Shown: positions 1 through 8,422 of the stretch, piece by piece
Layout of the letters: each line of letters begins with the position of its first letter
Position numbering within the stretch: the first letter of the stretch is position 1
Source of the DNA: Rhizobiaceae bacterium
GTDB taxonomy: Bacteria > Pseudomonadota > Alphaproteobacteria > Rhizobiales > Rhizobiaceae
Length of the DNA stretch: 64,000 nt
NCBI GenBank assembly: GCA_027483885.1
Contig: JAIXTO010000042.1
Span: 18,073-82,072 of the forward strand
Direction: 5' to 3'
Position numbers and translations under genes: made by a program
The notes under the pieces: generated by a model
Told to the model about the DNA's origin: nothing
The model's input: only the letters and a program-made list of their open reading frames with translations
Databases searched by the model: none

Positions 1-1000
1 TCCACTTCAGGTATTTCCAGGCAGCGTCCTGCTTGGCCTTGTCCTGGGTGAGGATCACGGCCGAGTTGCCGCCTGTGGGCACGCCGCCCTTTTCCGGGTT
101 GTCCAGCGGGAAGGTCGAAGTGGTCAGCTTGAAGCGATCGCCAACGAGGCCTTCGATCGTCTGCACATGCGCCGGCGTCGAGAAGATGAAGCCGGTGAGG
201 CCTGCGCCGAACTGCTGGCGCGACTGGTCCCAGTCGAGCAGCGTCTGGCCGCCTTCGGTGACGAACTGGCGGGTGAGCTTCAGCGCGTTGAGGCCGATCT
301 CGTTGTCGAAGGCCACCTTTTTGGTGGCTGCATCGACCAACGTGCCGCCCTGCTGGAAGATCAGCGACTGCCACAGCCAGTCGTCCGGCCAACCGTTGAT
401 GTCATAACCCATGCCGGCGATCTTCGGATCGAGCGCATGGATCTTGGCGGCCAGCGCCAGCAGTTCCTTGAAGGTTTTGGGCATGTTGGCCGGGTCGCCA
501 CCGGCCTTCTTCACGAGGTCGGCGTTGACATAGATGATCGGCGAGGAGGCATTGACCGGCAGGCCATATTGCTTGCCATCGATCTGGCCAAGCGCGGCCA
601 TTTTCGGGCTGTAGTTCTTGTCGAGGAAGGCCTGGCCGCCTTCGGCTTGAATGAACGGGCCAAGGTCGGTGATCTGCTTGCGGGGGGCAAGTGTGTGAAC
701 GAGTTCGGCCGTCAGGTTATAGCCGGAGAAATACACGTCCGGCAGGTTGCCGGTCACGGCCGAACGCAGCACCTGCTGCTGGCCTTCATTGTAGCCGGGT
801 GCCGGTGCGAGAAAGTTGATCTTGATATCCGGATTGTTCTTCATGAACTCATCGGCGAGCGGCTGATGAAATTTCGTGAAGCCCGGAAGGTTGTAAAGAA
901 CCTCAAGCGTGACATCTGCGGCAAAACCTGGCTTGGCAAGGCCGGCCAGAGCAAGGCAGAGGGCAAGCCCGCCGGTTGCGGTGCGTCGGGTAATCTTCAT
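1..1000 (-). CDS. Extracellular solute-binding protein, family 1 (UgpB/MalE-like sugar SBP); 3' end outside window
   Basis: Read on minus strand from ATG at 1000: MKITRRTATGGLALCLALAGLAKPGFAADVTLEVLYNLPGFTKFHQPLADEFMKNNPDIKINFLAPAPGYNEGQQQVLRSAVTGNLPDVYFSGYN...; signal peptide, SBP1 pattern; absent from ORF track because no stop in window; adjacent permeases and ATPase. Confidence 0.88.
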   Translation of the reverse strand, partial: MKITRRTATGGLALCLALAGLAKPGFAADVTLEVLYNLPGFTKFHQPLADEFMKNNPDIKINFLAPAPGYNEGQQQVLRSAVTGNLPDVYFSGYNLTAELVHTLAPRKQITDLGPFIQAEGGQAFLDKNYSPKMAALGQIDGKQYGLPVNASSPIIYVNADLVKKAGGDPANMPKTFKELLALAAKIHALDPKIAGMGYDINGWPDDWLWQSLIFQQGGTLVDAATKKVAFDNEIGLNALKLTRQFVTEGGQTLLDWDQSRQQFGAGLTGFIFSTPAHVQTIEGLVGDRFKLTTSTFPLDNPEKGGVPTGGNSAVILTQDKAKQDAAWKYLKW

Positions 1001-1064
1001 GGTCAGTCTCCAAAAGGAATTTTTGAGGCAGTATGGGAGGGAGGAAAGCTGGACAGGGGCGCGG

Positions 1065-1886
1065 TTATTTGACCCCCGTCATCGTGATGCCTGCGATGAA
1101 ATGCCTGCGGGCAAAGAGGAAGCAGATGACCATCGGCGCGGTGATGATAGCGGCACCCGCCATCAGGGCACCGTAGTTGGCGCCGGATTCGACATCGGCA
1201 AAAAACAGCATGCCGAGCGGCGGCGGTGCGAGATTGGTGTCGGTGACGACGATCATCGGCCAGTAGAGGTCGTTCCAGTGCGCCACCAGCGAGAACACGG
1301 CAAAGGCTGCCAGCGACGGCAGCGATCCGCGCAGCACCAGCCGCCAGCAGATCTCCATCTCGGAAAATCCGTCCATGCGGGCCGCTTCGATCACCTCTTC
1401 CGGGTAGCTGCGGAAGGACTGGTGAAACAGGAAGATCGCAAACACCGAGAGGAAGAACGGTGCCATCATGGCAAAATAGGTGTTGAGCAGGTTGGCCTTG
1501 GCAAGCCCGACGAACAGCGGCAGCGCCAGCGCCTGCATCGGCACGCAGAGGGCGGCGATGATCAGCGTCATCATCAGCCGGCGCGCCGGAAAGCGCAGCT
1601 TTGCCAGCGCATAGGCGGCCGGCACGGCCGTCAGCACCTGGACGATGAGAATGCCGCCGCAGACGATGACACCGTTCAGCATGAAACGCAGCATCGGCAC
1701 CTGCGACGCGGCCCGCGAGTAGTTTTGCACGGCATCGAACTGTCGCGGGATCGGCCAGAGCGACACATCGAAGATTTCCGACGGCGAGCGGATCGACGTC
1801 AGGAACATCCAGTAGAAGGGCAAAAGCATCGGAATGGCGCCGAGTGCGAGCACCAGATGCGGCAGATATTTGCGGACGTGTCCCAT
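1065..1886 (-). CDS. Carbohydrate ABC transporter permease (MalG/UgpE-like)
   Basis: 273 aa multi-TM with EAA-like loop (YPEEVIEAARMDGFSEMEICWRLVLRGSLPSLAAFAVF). Confidence 0.93.
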   Translation of the reverse strand: MGHVRKYLPHLVLALGAIPMLLPFYWMFLTSIRSPSEIFDVSLWPIPRQFDAVQNYSRAASQVPMLRFMLNGVIVCGGILIVQVLTAVPAAYALAKLRFPARRLMMTLIIAALCVPMQALALPLFVGLAKANLLNTYFAMMAPFFLSVFAIFLFHQSFRSYPEEVIEAARMDGFSEMEICWRLVLRGSLPSLAAFAVFSLVAHWNDLYWPMIVVTDTNLAPPPLGMLFFADVESGANYGALMAGAAIITAPMVICFLFARRHFIAGITMTGVK

Positions 1887-2815
1887 CAGTAATGCACCTT
1901 CCGGTCCATATGCACCATCTGGCCAATCGACAGGATGAGCACGATCACCAGGAACAGCAGGGTGAGGGCTGCCGCATAACCGGTGTTGGAATATTCAAAG
2001 CCCTCGAGATACAGTTCGAACAGCAGCGTTTCGGAACCGAACCGGCCCTTCGTCAGCACGGCCACCGTCTCGAACACCTTGAAGGCGGAGATCGAGGTGG
2101 TGACGACGACGAACAGCGTCGTCGGCCCCAGCATCGGCCAGGTGACGGTGAGGAAACGATCGATCGGATTTTTCGCGCCGTCGAGGCGGGCCGCCTCATG
2201 CAGATCCCTGGGGATGGCGGTGAGGCCGGCCAGAAACAGCACCATGTTGAAACCCAGCACCTGCCAGATGCCGATCAGCGCCATGGTCGGGATCAGCAGA
2301 ACGGGGTTGGACAGGAATGCCACCGGCTCGAAACCAAAGGCCTTGATGGCGGCATTGACCGGGCCGAGCGAGGGATGCAGCAGGAACTGCCAGACGGTTG
2401 CCATCGCCACCAGCGTCGCGGTGACCGGCAGGAAATAGGCGATCTCCCAGAAGGCGCGGCTTTTCTTGCGTTTATAGACCAGAAGCGCCACGCCCAGCGC
2501 CAAGAGAACGCCGAACGGAATGACGATCACGGCATAGAGGACGGTATTCCTCAACGAGCGCAGAAACACCGTGTCGCTGAAGGCCTTGATGAAGTTATCG
2601 AACCCGACAAAATGGATCGACAGCGCGCCGAGCTGATAATCGGTGACCGAAAAGACGCAGAGAACGACAATCGGGATGATGTAGAAAGCCAGGAGCAGGA
2701 TGGCAGACGGTGCAGCAAAAAACAGCCCCAGCCGCGCCATCCGGCGGTCGGCGGGGGAGCGTTTGGCGCGGACCTTTGCCGGCTGTTTGACGAGTGTCAC
2801 ATCGGCCATCGTCAT
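1886..2815 (-). CDS. Sugar ABC transporter permease (MalF/UgpA-like)
   Basis: 309 aa; EAA loop IPRDLHEAARLDGAKNPIDRFLTVTWPML; overlaps next gene. Confidence 0.93.
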   Translation of the reverse strand: MTMADVTLVKQPAKVRAKRSPADRRMARLGLFFAAPSAILLLAFYIIPIVVLCVFSVTDYQLGALSIHFVGFDNFIKAFSDTVFLRSLRNTVLYAVIVIPFGVLLALGVALLVYKRKKSRAFWEIAYFLPVTATLVAMATVWQFLLHPSLGPVNAAIKAFGFEPVAFLSNPVLLIPTMALIGIWQVLGFNMVLFLAGLTAIPRDLHEAARLDGAKNPIDRFLTVTWPMLGPTTLFVVVTTSISAFKVFETVAVLTKGRFGSETLLFELYLEGFEYSNTGYAAALTLLFLVIVLILSIGQMVHMDRKVHY

Positions 2816-3957
2816 GCGGCAACCCGTGCGCGGGCGGACACATCGCAGCGCCTGCCATCAGCGCCGAACAGATGGGCGCGCTGTTCGGCAAAGCCCAGAC
2901 GCAGCAGGCCGTCGGCTTCACTCGGCAGGCTTTCGCCGGCATGCTGGCGCATGACGACACGCACCGACTGATCCTGCACCAGCGCGCAGGTGACGAAGCG
3001 ATCGGCACCATAGGTTTCGCTGCGCAGGACCCGAACGGCGAGACCATCTGCTGCCGGGCGAAGATCTTCGGCACGAATGCCAAGCGTCGCCGGGCCTGCA
3101 GCCTGTGCTGCCGCTTCAAGACCGAATTCCTGGCCGAAAGCCGAGATACGGCCGGACATGCCGATTTCCACGGGCAGGAGATTGATCGTCGGCGTTCCGA
3201 TGAAGCGGGCTACGGTCAAGGATGCCGGCCGCTGATAAAGTTCGTCCGGCGTGCCGAGTTGCTCGATACCGCCTTCCGACATCAGCGCGATGCGGTCGGA
3301 CATGGTCATCGCTTCGATCTGGTCATGGGTTACATAGATGAACGTGGCGCCGAGGCGGCGATGCAGGCCGGTCAGTTCCTCGCGCATATGGGCGCGCAAC
3401 TTGGCATCGAGGTTGGACAGCGGCTCGTCCATCAGGAAGGCGGCCGGCTGGCGCACCAGGGCACGGGCCAGAGCCACGCGCTGGCGCTGGCCACCGGAAA
3501 GCTGCGCCGGCTTGCGGTCCAGAAGATGGCCGATCTGCAGGGTTTCCGCGGCCTCTTCGACCGAAGTAGCGATGTCGCGCAATGTGTCAGCGCTGGCGAT
3601 CATTCGCCCGATCAGCGGCAGCCGAGCCGTAAACGACAGACGACGCATCCTGAGCGGCGTGGCAATGTTCTCACGCACCGTCATGTGCGGGTAAAGCGCG
3701 TAGGACTGAAACACCATGGCAAGGTTGCGTTCGCTCGGATCGACGTCGGTAACTTGTCTGTTGCCGATGGAGACTGTGCCCCGGTCGGGTGTCTCAAGGC
3801 CGGCGATGATCCGCAACAGGGTGGATTTTCCACATCCGGACATGCCGACCAGCGACAGGAATTCGCCGGGGCGGATGGCAAGATCGATGGATTTCAGGAC
3901 ATTGTCTGCCCCGAAGCTTTTTTCGATACCCTGAAGTTCTAGCGATTGCGGCTGCAT
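2812..3957 (-). CDS. Sugar ABC transporter ATP-binding protein (UgpC/MsmK-like)
   Basis: Walker A GMSGCGKST, signature LSGGQRQRVALARAL, Walker B LMDEPLSNLD; likely start MQPQSLELQG at 3957. Confidence 0.95.
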   Translation of the reverse strand: MQPQSLELQGIEKSFGADNVLKSIDLAIRPGEFLSLVGMSGCGKSTLLRIIAGLETPDRGTVSIGNRQVTDVDPSERNLAMVFQSYALYPHMTVRENIATPLRMRRLSFTARLPLIGRMIASADTLRDIATSVEEAAETLQIGHLLDRKPAQLSGGQRQRVALARALVRQPAAFLMDEPLSNLDAKLRAHMREELTGLHRRLGATFIYVTHDQIEAMTMSDRIALMSEGGIEQLGTPDELYQRPASLTVARFIGTPTINLLPVEIGMSGRISAFGQEFGLEAAAQAAGPATLGIRAEDLRPAADGLAVRVLRSETYGADRFVTCALVQDQSVRVVMRQHAGESLPSEADGLLRLGFAEQRAHLFGADGRRCDVSARARVAA

Positions 3958-4121
3958 GCGGCGCTCCTTTGCGGCGCACCGTATGCGTCCCAGCCATGAC
4001 AAACAGACGACAGTTTCTCGATGTTTTGATTATAACGCACAGAAAGGGCGTCGATCCCGCCATCATGGCGCAACGGCCATGCGGTGTCCGCATGGTCATC
4101 TTGGGCTGTCGAACACACCCA

Positions 4122-4152
4122 AATAAACATGATTTCTTTTGTCATGTTTATT
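4122..4152. promoter_or_regulatory. Perfect 11-bp inverted repeat AATAAACATGA-N9-TCATGTTTATT upstream of the sigma factor gene; candidate operator
   Basis: Directly read; AT-rich dyad in the divergent intergenic region between the UgpC-like gene (start 3957) and the sigma factor (start 4209). Confidence 0.6.
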
Positions 4153-4208
4153 GCCTGCCCATCAAATTTATCGTAAGCGGTGGCTCTCGCACAATCGACT
4201 GAAAGCTC

Positions 4209-4739
4209 TTGCCCATGTGGATTAAGTCTGCCGCGCACGCCCGCGTTGATGACGCCATGGAGATCCACTACCAAGAGCTTTGCCGCGCCATGAAACGGCG
4301 TGGGCATGCCGCCGCAACCTCGCAGGAAATCGTCCATGAGGTCTATCTGCGCCTCGCCAACACACCGAAACTGGTGGAGAACAGGCCGGTTCTGAGGGCA
4401 TTTCTCATCCGCGTCTGCGCCAATCTCGGGATAGACCGCCTGCGACGGGAGAGGCTGGAGCGCCGGCTGTTTTCAGGCATGACCGAGGAGGCGTTGAGTG
4501 TGCCCCAGCCGCTTGGCGACGCGGACGCGCGCGCCGATGGGCCGTACCGGCTGAAACGCCTGCGCCAGGCCATCATGAAAATGTCCTATCAGCGGCGACA
4601 GGTGTTTCTTGCCAGCTGCATTGGAAACCTCACCCCCGACGAGATTGCCACGCGCTGCGGGATCAGCCGCAACATGGTCGATCGCCACATCCGCAAGGCC
4701 TATCTGCATTGCCTCGAATGCCTTGAGGACACGCTCTGA
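4209..4739 (+). CDS. RNA polymerase ECF sigma factor, FecI-like
   Basis: 176 aa; sigma-70 region 2 and 4 patterns (EIVHEVYLRLANTPKLVENRPVLRAFLIRVCANLGIDRLRRERLERRL; LTPDEIATRCGISRNMVDRHIRKAYLHCLECLE); followed by FecR and TonB receptor. Confidence 0.9.
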   Translation: MPMWIKSAAHARVDDAMEIHYQELCRAMKRRGHAAATSQEIVHEVYLRLANTPKLVENRPVLRAFLIRVCANLGIDRLRRERLERRLFSGMTEEALSVPQPLGDADARADGPYRLKRLRQAIMKMSYQRRQVFLASCIGNLTPDEIATRCGISRNMVDRHIRKAYLHCLECLEDTL

Positions 4740-5683
4740 TGGCCGGGATGAAAACCACAAGGCAGATGCGCGAAGAAGCCATCGACTGGCTTTTCCAGCT
4801 GCGTGAGCATCCCGACGACGCGGCGATCCGGGCATCGTTCGAGGCCTGGGCTGCAGCCGATCCACGCCATCCGCAGATTTTCGAGCAGATCGAATGTCTG
4901 ATCGGCGATACGTCCCGGCTGCTTACCGAGGACGACCGGTTTCTGTCGAAGGCAAGCCGCAAGCCTGTTTCGCGAAAGGTGAAAGGGGCAGCGGCCGGCT
5001 TTGCCGGCCTCTGTCTGCTGGCAGGTCTTCACCTCGATATCCCACTTCGTCTTCGTGCCGACCATATCTCCGCCATCGGCCGCAGTGAAATCATCCGGAT
5101 GGCGGACGGCTCGGTCGTGACGCTGAACGCCAACAGTGCGATTGCAATTCGCTTCACGCAAGAGCAGCGCTGCATCATCCTGCTGCGCGGCGAGGTGTTC
5201 GTGGAGGTCCGTCCGGACCCGTCGCGCCCCTTCTGCGTGGAGGCGGGTGGTGGGAAAACGACAGCACTCGGCACCGCATTTGATGTCGACCTCCGGGGCG
5301 CTGAAACCCAGGTTGCGGTAGAGGAGCATAGCGTGAAGATCGAGGCCGGCGCGGCAACGCCCACGACGATCCTCCAGCAGAACCAGTCGATCGTTTATGA
5401 TGAGAACGGAAAGTTGCGTGATCCGCAAACGATGGATCCCTCGACCATCGGCGCCTGGCGACAGGGACGGTTGGTGTTCGAGAACCAGCCGCTTGGCGAT
5501 ATCGTCACCGGCATCCAACGATATCTGCCCGGCCATGTTCTCGTCGCCACGGCAAATCTGCGGCAAAAACGGCTCAGCGGCAGCCTTGATCTCACGCACC
5601 CGAAAGCCGCTCTCGATGACCTTGCGGCAGCCTTCGAGATCCGCGTCACCCATGTCGGCGCCTATCTCACGATCCTCCACTGA
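4739..5683 (+). CDS. FecR family anti-sigma/signal transducer
   Basis: 314 aa; N-terminal REEAIDWLFQLREHPDDAAIRASFEAWAAADPRHPQIFEQIE, FecR core RSEIIRMADGSVVTLNANSAIAI; TGATG overlap with sigma gene. Confidence 0.93.
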   Translation: MAGMKTTRQMREEAIDWLFQLREHPDDAAIRASFEAWAAADPRHPQIFEQIECLIGDTSRLLTEDDRFLSKASRKPVSRKVKGAAAGFAGLCLLAGLHLDIPLRLRADHISAIGRSEIIRMADGSVVTLNANSAIAIRFTQEQRCIILLRGEVFVEVRPDPSRPFCVEAGGGKTTALGTAFDVDLRGAETQVAVEEHSVKIEAGAATPTTILQQNQSIVYDENGKLRDPQTMDPSTIGAWRQGRLVFENQPLGDIVTGIQRYLPGHVLVATANLRQKRLSGSLDLTHPKAALDDLAAAFEIRVTHVGAYLTILH

Positions 5684-5772
5684 AGAAATTTTCGGTCAAC
5701 CTGTCCTGAAACGGAAGGCTCATTCGTACGGCTGGCAGAGAACATATTTTGCTGCCCAAGGAGCTTATCCGT

Positions 5773-8274
5773 ATGACAAACAACACCCGGTCAACGCGCC
5801 GCCGGTTGAGACTGCCGCTGCTTTCCCTGTTTCTGACGAGCGTCGCCCTGACCTCGCTTCCAGCGGTCGCAAACGCACAACAGGCCGGCCGGATCGCCAT
5901 TGACCTGCCCGCCGGCAGTGTTGCCACGAGCCTCAATCGCCTCGCCAGCCAGTCCGGCCTTCAGGTCGTTTTCGATGCGACGCTTGCAAGCGGGCGCACG
6001 AACGCCAGGATTACCGGTTCGATGACCGTGGGCGAGGCTTTGGAAAAGCTGCTGGCCGGAACGGGCCTCACCTATCGGTTTGTTGCCGAACGGACGGTGA
6101 AGCTTGAAAAACTCTCCCCTGATGCAGCCGCGGCAACCGGCGGCGATGAAACGGTTCTGCCGCGCGTGACGGTGGCAGCCGGCGGCCTGTTCAACAGCGG
6201 CGCGCCGAGCGTGGCGGAGATCAACGGGCGTCAGATCGAGGCCGCCCAATCAAACTCCCTGCCGCAACTTTTGCAGAAGACGCCGGGTGTCACCGCCACC
6301 GGCGGGGTCAGGCTGCAAGGGCAGAGCATCTCCATTCGTGGCTTTACCCGGCAATCGGATGTCCGGATCCTGCTGGATGGCGCGCCAAAGAATTTCGAGC
6401 GCTACGATCAGGGCACGGTCTTCGTGGACCCGGAACTGCTGAAGCGCGTGGAAATCCTCAAAGGAGCAACGTCGGTGCGTTATGGCAATGGCGGGTTCGG
6501 CGGCACGGTCATCATGGAAAGCAAGACCGCGGAAGACATGCTGCTTGAGGGGAAAAGTTTTGGAGCCTGGGTGAAGTCCGGTTATCAGAGCGCCAACAAA
6601 CAACGCCTGGGGTCGGCGGCCGTCTATGGCAAGTCCGATTTTGGCGGCCCCGTCACCTATGATGGCATGGCCTCGGTCATCTGGCGCAAGAGCGACAATG
6701 TGCGCGTCGGCGGCGGACAGGTCTACGAGGCCTCCAGCGATAAGCTGACATCCTTCTCCGCCAACGGGGGCCTGGAAGTCGACGGACACGAATTGAGGGC
6801 CTCCGTCATCTACGGTCGCTCGTCGGATTATGGCCCGCCGGCGGCCAATCGCGGTGACCTGGACCTCACGGCCTCCAGCATTGCTCGTTATGGATATGAG
6901 ACCGCGCGGCTGCGGGCGCTGGCCCTTCGCGAGATGGAGGACTTCTCCTCGACGCTGAAATACGCCTATACCGGCGACAGCGATCTGGTGAACGTCAAGG
7001 CGATGCTCAGCCTCTCCTCCACCGACCTGCACATGACGCGCCCGACGATCTCAGGCTACGTTCCCAGCGCGAGCCTCGGCGGCCAGGAGGATGATGCCAA
7101 ATACACCGATATCAAGTTCGAGCTGGAAAACACCTCGTATTTCGATCTGGGCGGCTTTTCGCATGCGGCCAATTACGGTGTTCAGTATGTGCATCACGAT
7201 CGCGACACCTGGATGTACGACATCGCCAACAAGAACAGCGCTCAGTATAATTATGGCTATTACTCGTCCTGGATCATGCCGCAAGGCAAGCAGGACACGC
7301 TCTCCGCCTTTGTCAGGGACGAGATCGGCCTGACGCCGGATTTCAAGGTAACCCCCGGGCTTCGCTTCGATTATGTGCGCTCGCAAGGCGTGCCGAATGC
7401 CGCGCCGCGCTATAACGATCCGGCAGCCGGCCACGACTATTCCGCCACGTCCCATACGGGGGTCACGCCCGCACTCAGCCTTCGCTGGGAGGCAACGCCT
7501 GAAACAACCCTCTTTGCCGACTGGGCCTATGCCATGCGCGTGCCTGTGATCGACGAGCTTTATTCCAGCCAGAGCGCCTCGACCAAGGCGTCCGCCACCT
7601 CCCGCGATCTTGAGGTCGAACGAAACAACACGATCAACATCGGCCTGTCACGCCAGTTCGACGGACTGCTGTCTGAAGAGGACACGCTGAAAACGTCCGT
7701 GGCAATCTTCTACAACCATGTCACCAACCCGGTGACGCGCCGGTTCGGCAGCGCCAATCTCGCCAACATCACCGGGCCTGTGCCGTTCTACTGGAATACG
7801 CCGAGCTACAAGATCTACGGCGCGGATTTCTCCGTGAACTACGATTCCGAGAGCATATTTTCCAACATCGGCCTTGCCTGGATGAACGGCTCGCGCAACG
7901 GCGCCATCAATGACGTCAGTGGTCCGAACACCTATTTCCAGGACCTTGCGCCGTTTACCGGCAATGTCCAGCTGGGCTACAAGATCCCGGAATGGGACCT
8001 GTCGATCAGCTGGAACGGTTTGTTCGTGTCAGCCCAGAAGCGTACCCCTTACAATCAGGGAACCGGCTATTTTTATGCCCGCCCCGAAAGCAAGGGCTAT
8101 GCCGTCCACGGCATTTCGGTGGACTGGACCCCGAAGGAGGGAAGCCTTGCGGGCATGGAGATGCATGCCGCAATCGACAACCTGTTCGACAAATATTACG
8201 AGCCCTATCTCTCGGATGGGATCGCGGCCATGCCGGGCCGGAACTTCAAGCTGTCGATCAGCCGAAAATTCTAG
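5773..8274 (+). CDS. TonB-dependent outer-membrane receptor with N-terminal STN signalling domain
   Basis: STN: AIDLPAGSVATSLNRLASQSGLQVVFDATLASGRTNARITGSMTVGEALEKLLAGTGLTYRF; plug domain, C-terminal beta-barrel ending MPGRNFKLSISRKF; likely start MTNNTRSTRRR at 5773. Confidence 0.95.
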   Translation: MTNNTRSTRRRLRLPLLSLFLTSVALTSLPAVANAQQAGRIAIDLPAGSVATSLNRLASQSGLQVVFDATLASGRTNARITGSMTVGEALEKLLAGTGLTYRFVAERTVKLEKLSPDAAAATGGDETVLPRVTVAAGGLFNSGAPSVAEINGRQIEAAQSNSLPQLLQKTPGVTATGGVRLQGQSISIRGFTRQSDVRILLDGAPKNFERYDQGTVFVDPELLKRVEILKGATSVRYGNGGFGGTVIMESKTAEDMLLEGKSFGAWVKSGYQSANKQRLGSAAVYGKSDFGGPVTYDGMASVIWRKSDNVRVGGGQVYEASSDKLTSFSANGGLEVDGHELRASVIYGRSSDYGPPAANRGDLDLTASSIARYGYETARLRALALREMEDFSSTLKYAYTGDSDLVNVKAMLSLSSTDLHMTRPTISGYVPSASLGGQEDDAKYTDIKFELENTSYFDLGGFSHAANYGVQYVHHDRDTWMYDIANKNSAQYNYGYYSSWIMPQGKQDTLSAFVRDEIGLTPDFKVTPGLRFDYVRSQGVPNAAPRYNDPAAGHDYSATSHTGVTPALSLRWEATPETTLFADWAYAMRVPVIDELYSSQSASTKASATSRDLEVERNNTINIGLSRQFDGLLSEEDTLKTSVAIFYNHVTNPVTRRFGSANLANITGPVPFYWNTPSYKIYGADFSVNYDSESIFSNIGLAWMNGSRNGAINDVSGPNTYFQDLAPFTGNVQLGYKIPEWDLSISWNGLFVSAQKRTPYNQGTGYFYARPESKGYAVHGISVDWTPKEGSLAGMEMHAAIDNLFDKYYEPYLSDGIAAMPGRNFKLSISRKF

Positions 8275-8320
8275 TCCGGACTTGCGGCATCACAGCCCGG
8301 ATGACGGGTGAGCGACGGGT

Positions 8321-8338
8321 GGTGAGATGCATCTCACC
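8321..8338. terminator. Perfect 18-bp palindrome GGTGAGATGCATCTCACC in convergent intergenic region; possible terminator hairpin
   Basis: Directly read; between convergent stops at 8274 (+) and 8423 (-); no strong U-tract. Confidence 0.4.
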
Positions 8339-8422
8339 TTGGTCAGCGGCCACCCTTTTCCCTACCCTGAGGCGAGGACCTTGAAGACAAGGCATATCGG
8401 CCCTCCCCGTCAAGCCGTGCCA

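Noticed and set aside
167-1072. 301-aa ORF on the plus strand at the window start
   Set aside because: Shadow of the partial sugar SBP read on the minus strand (1-1000).
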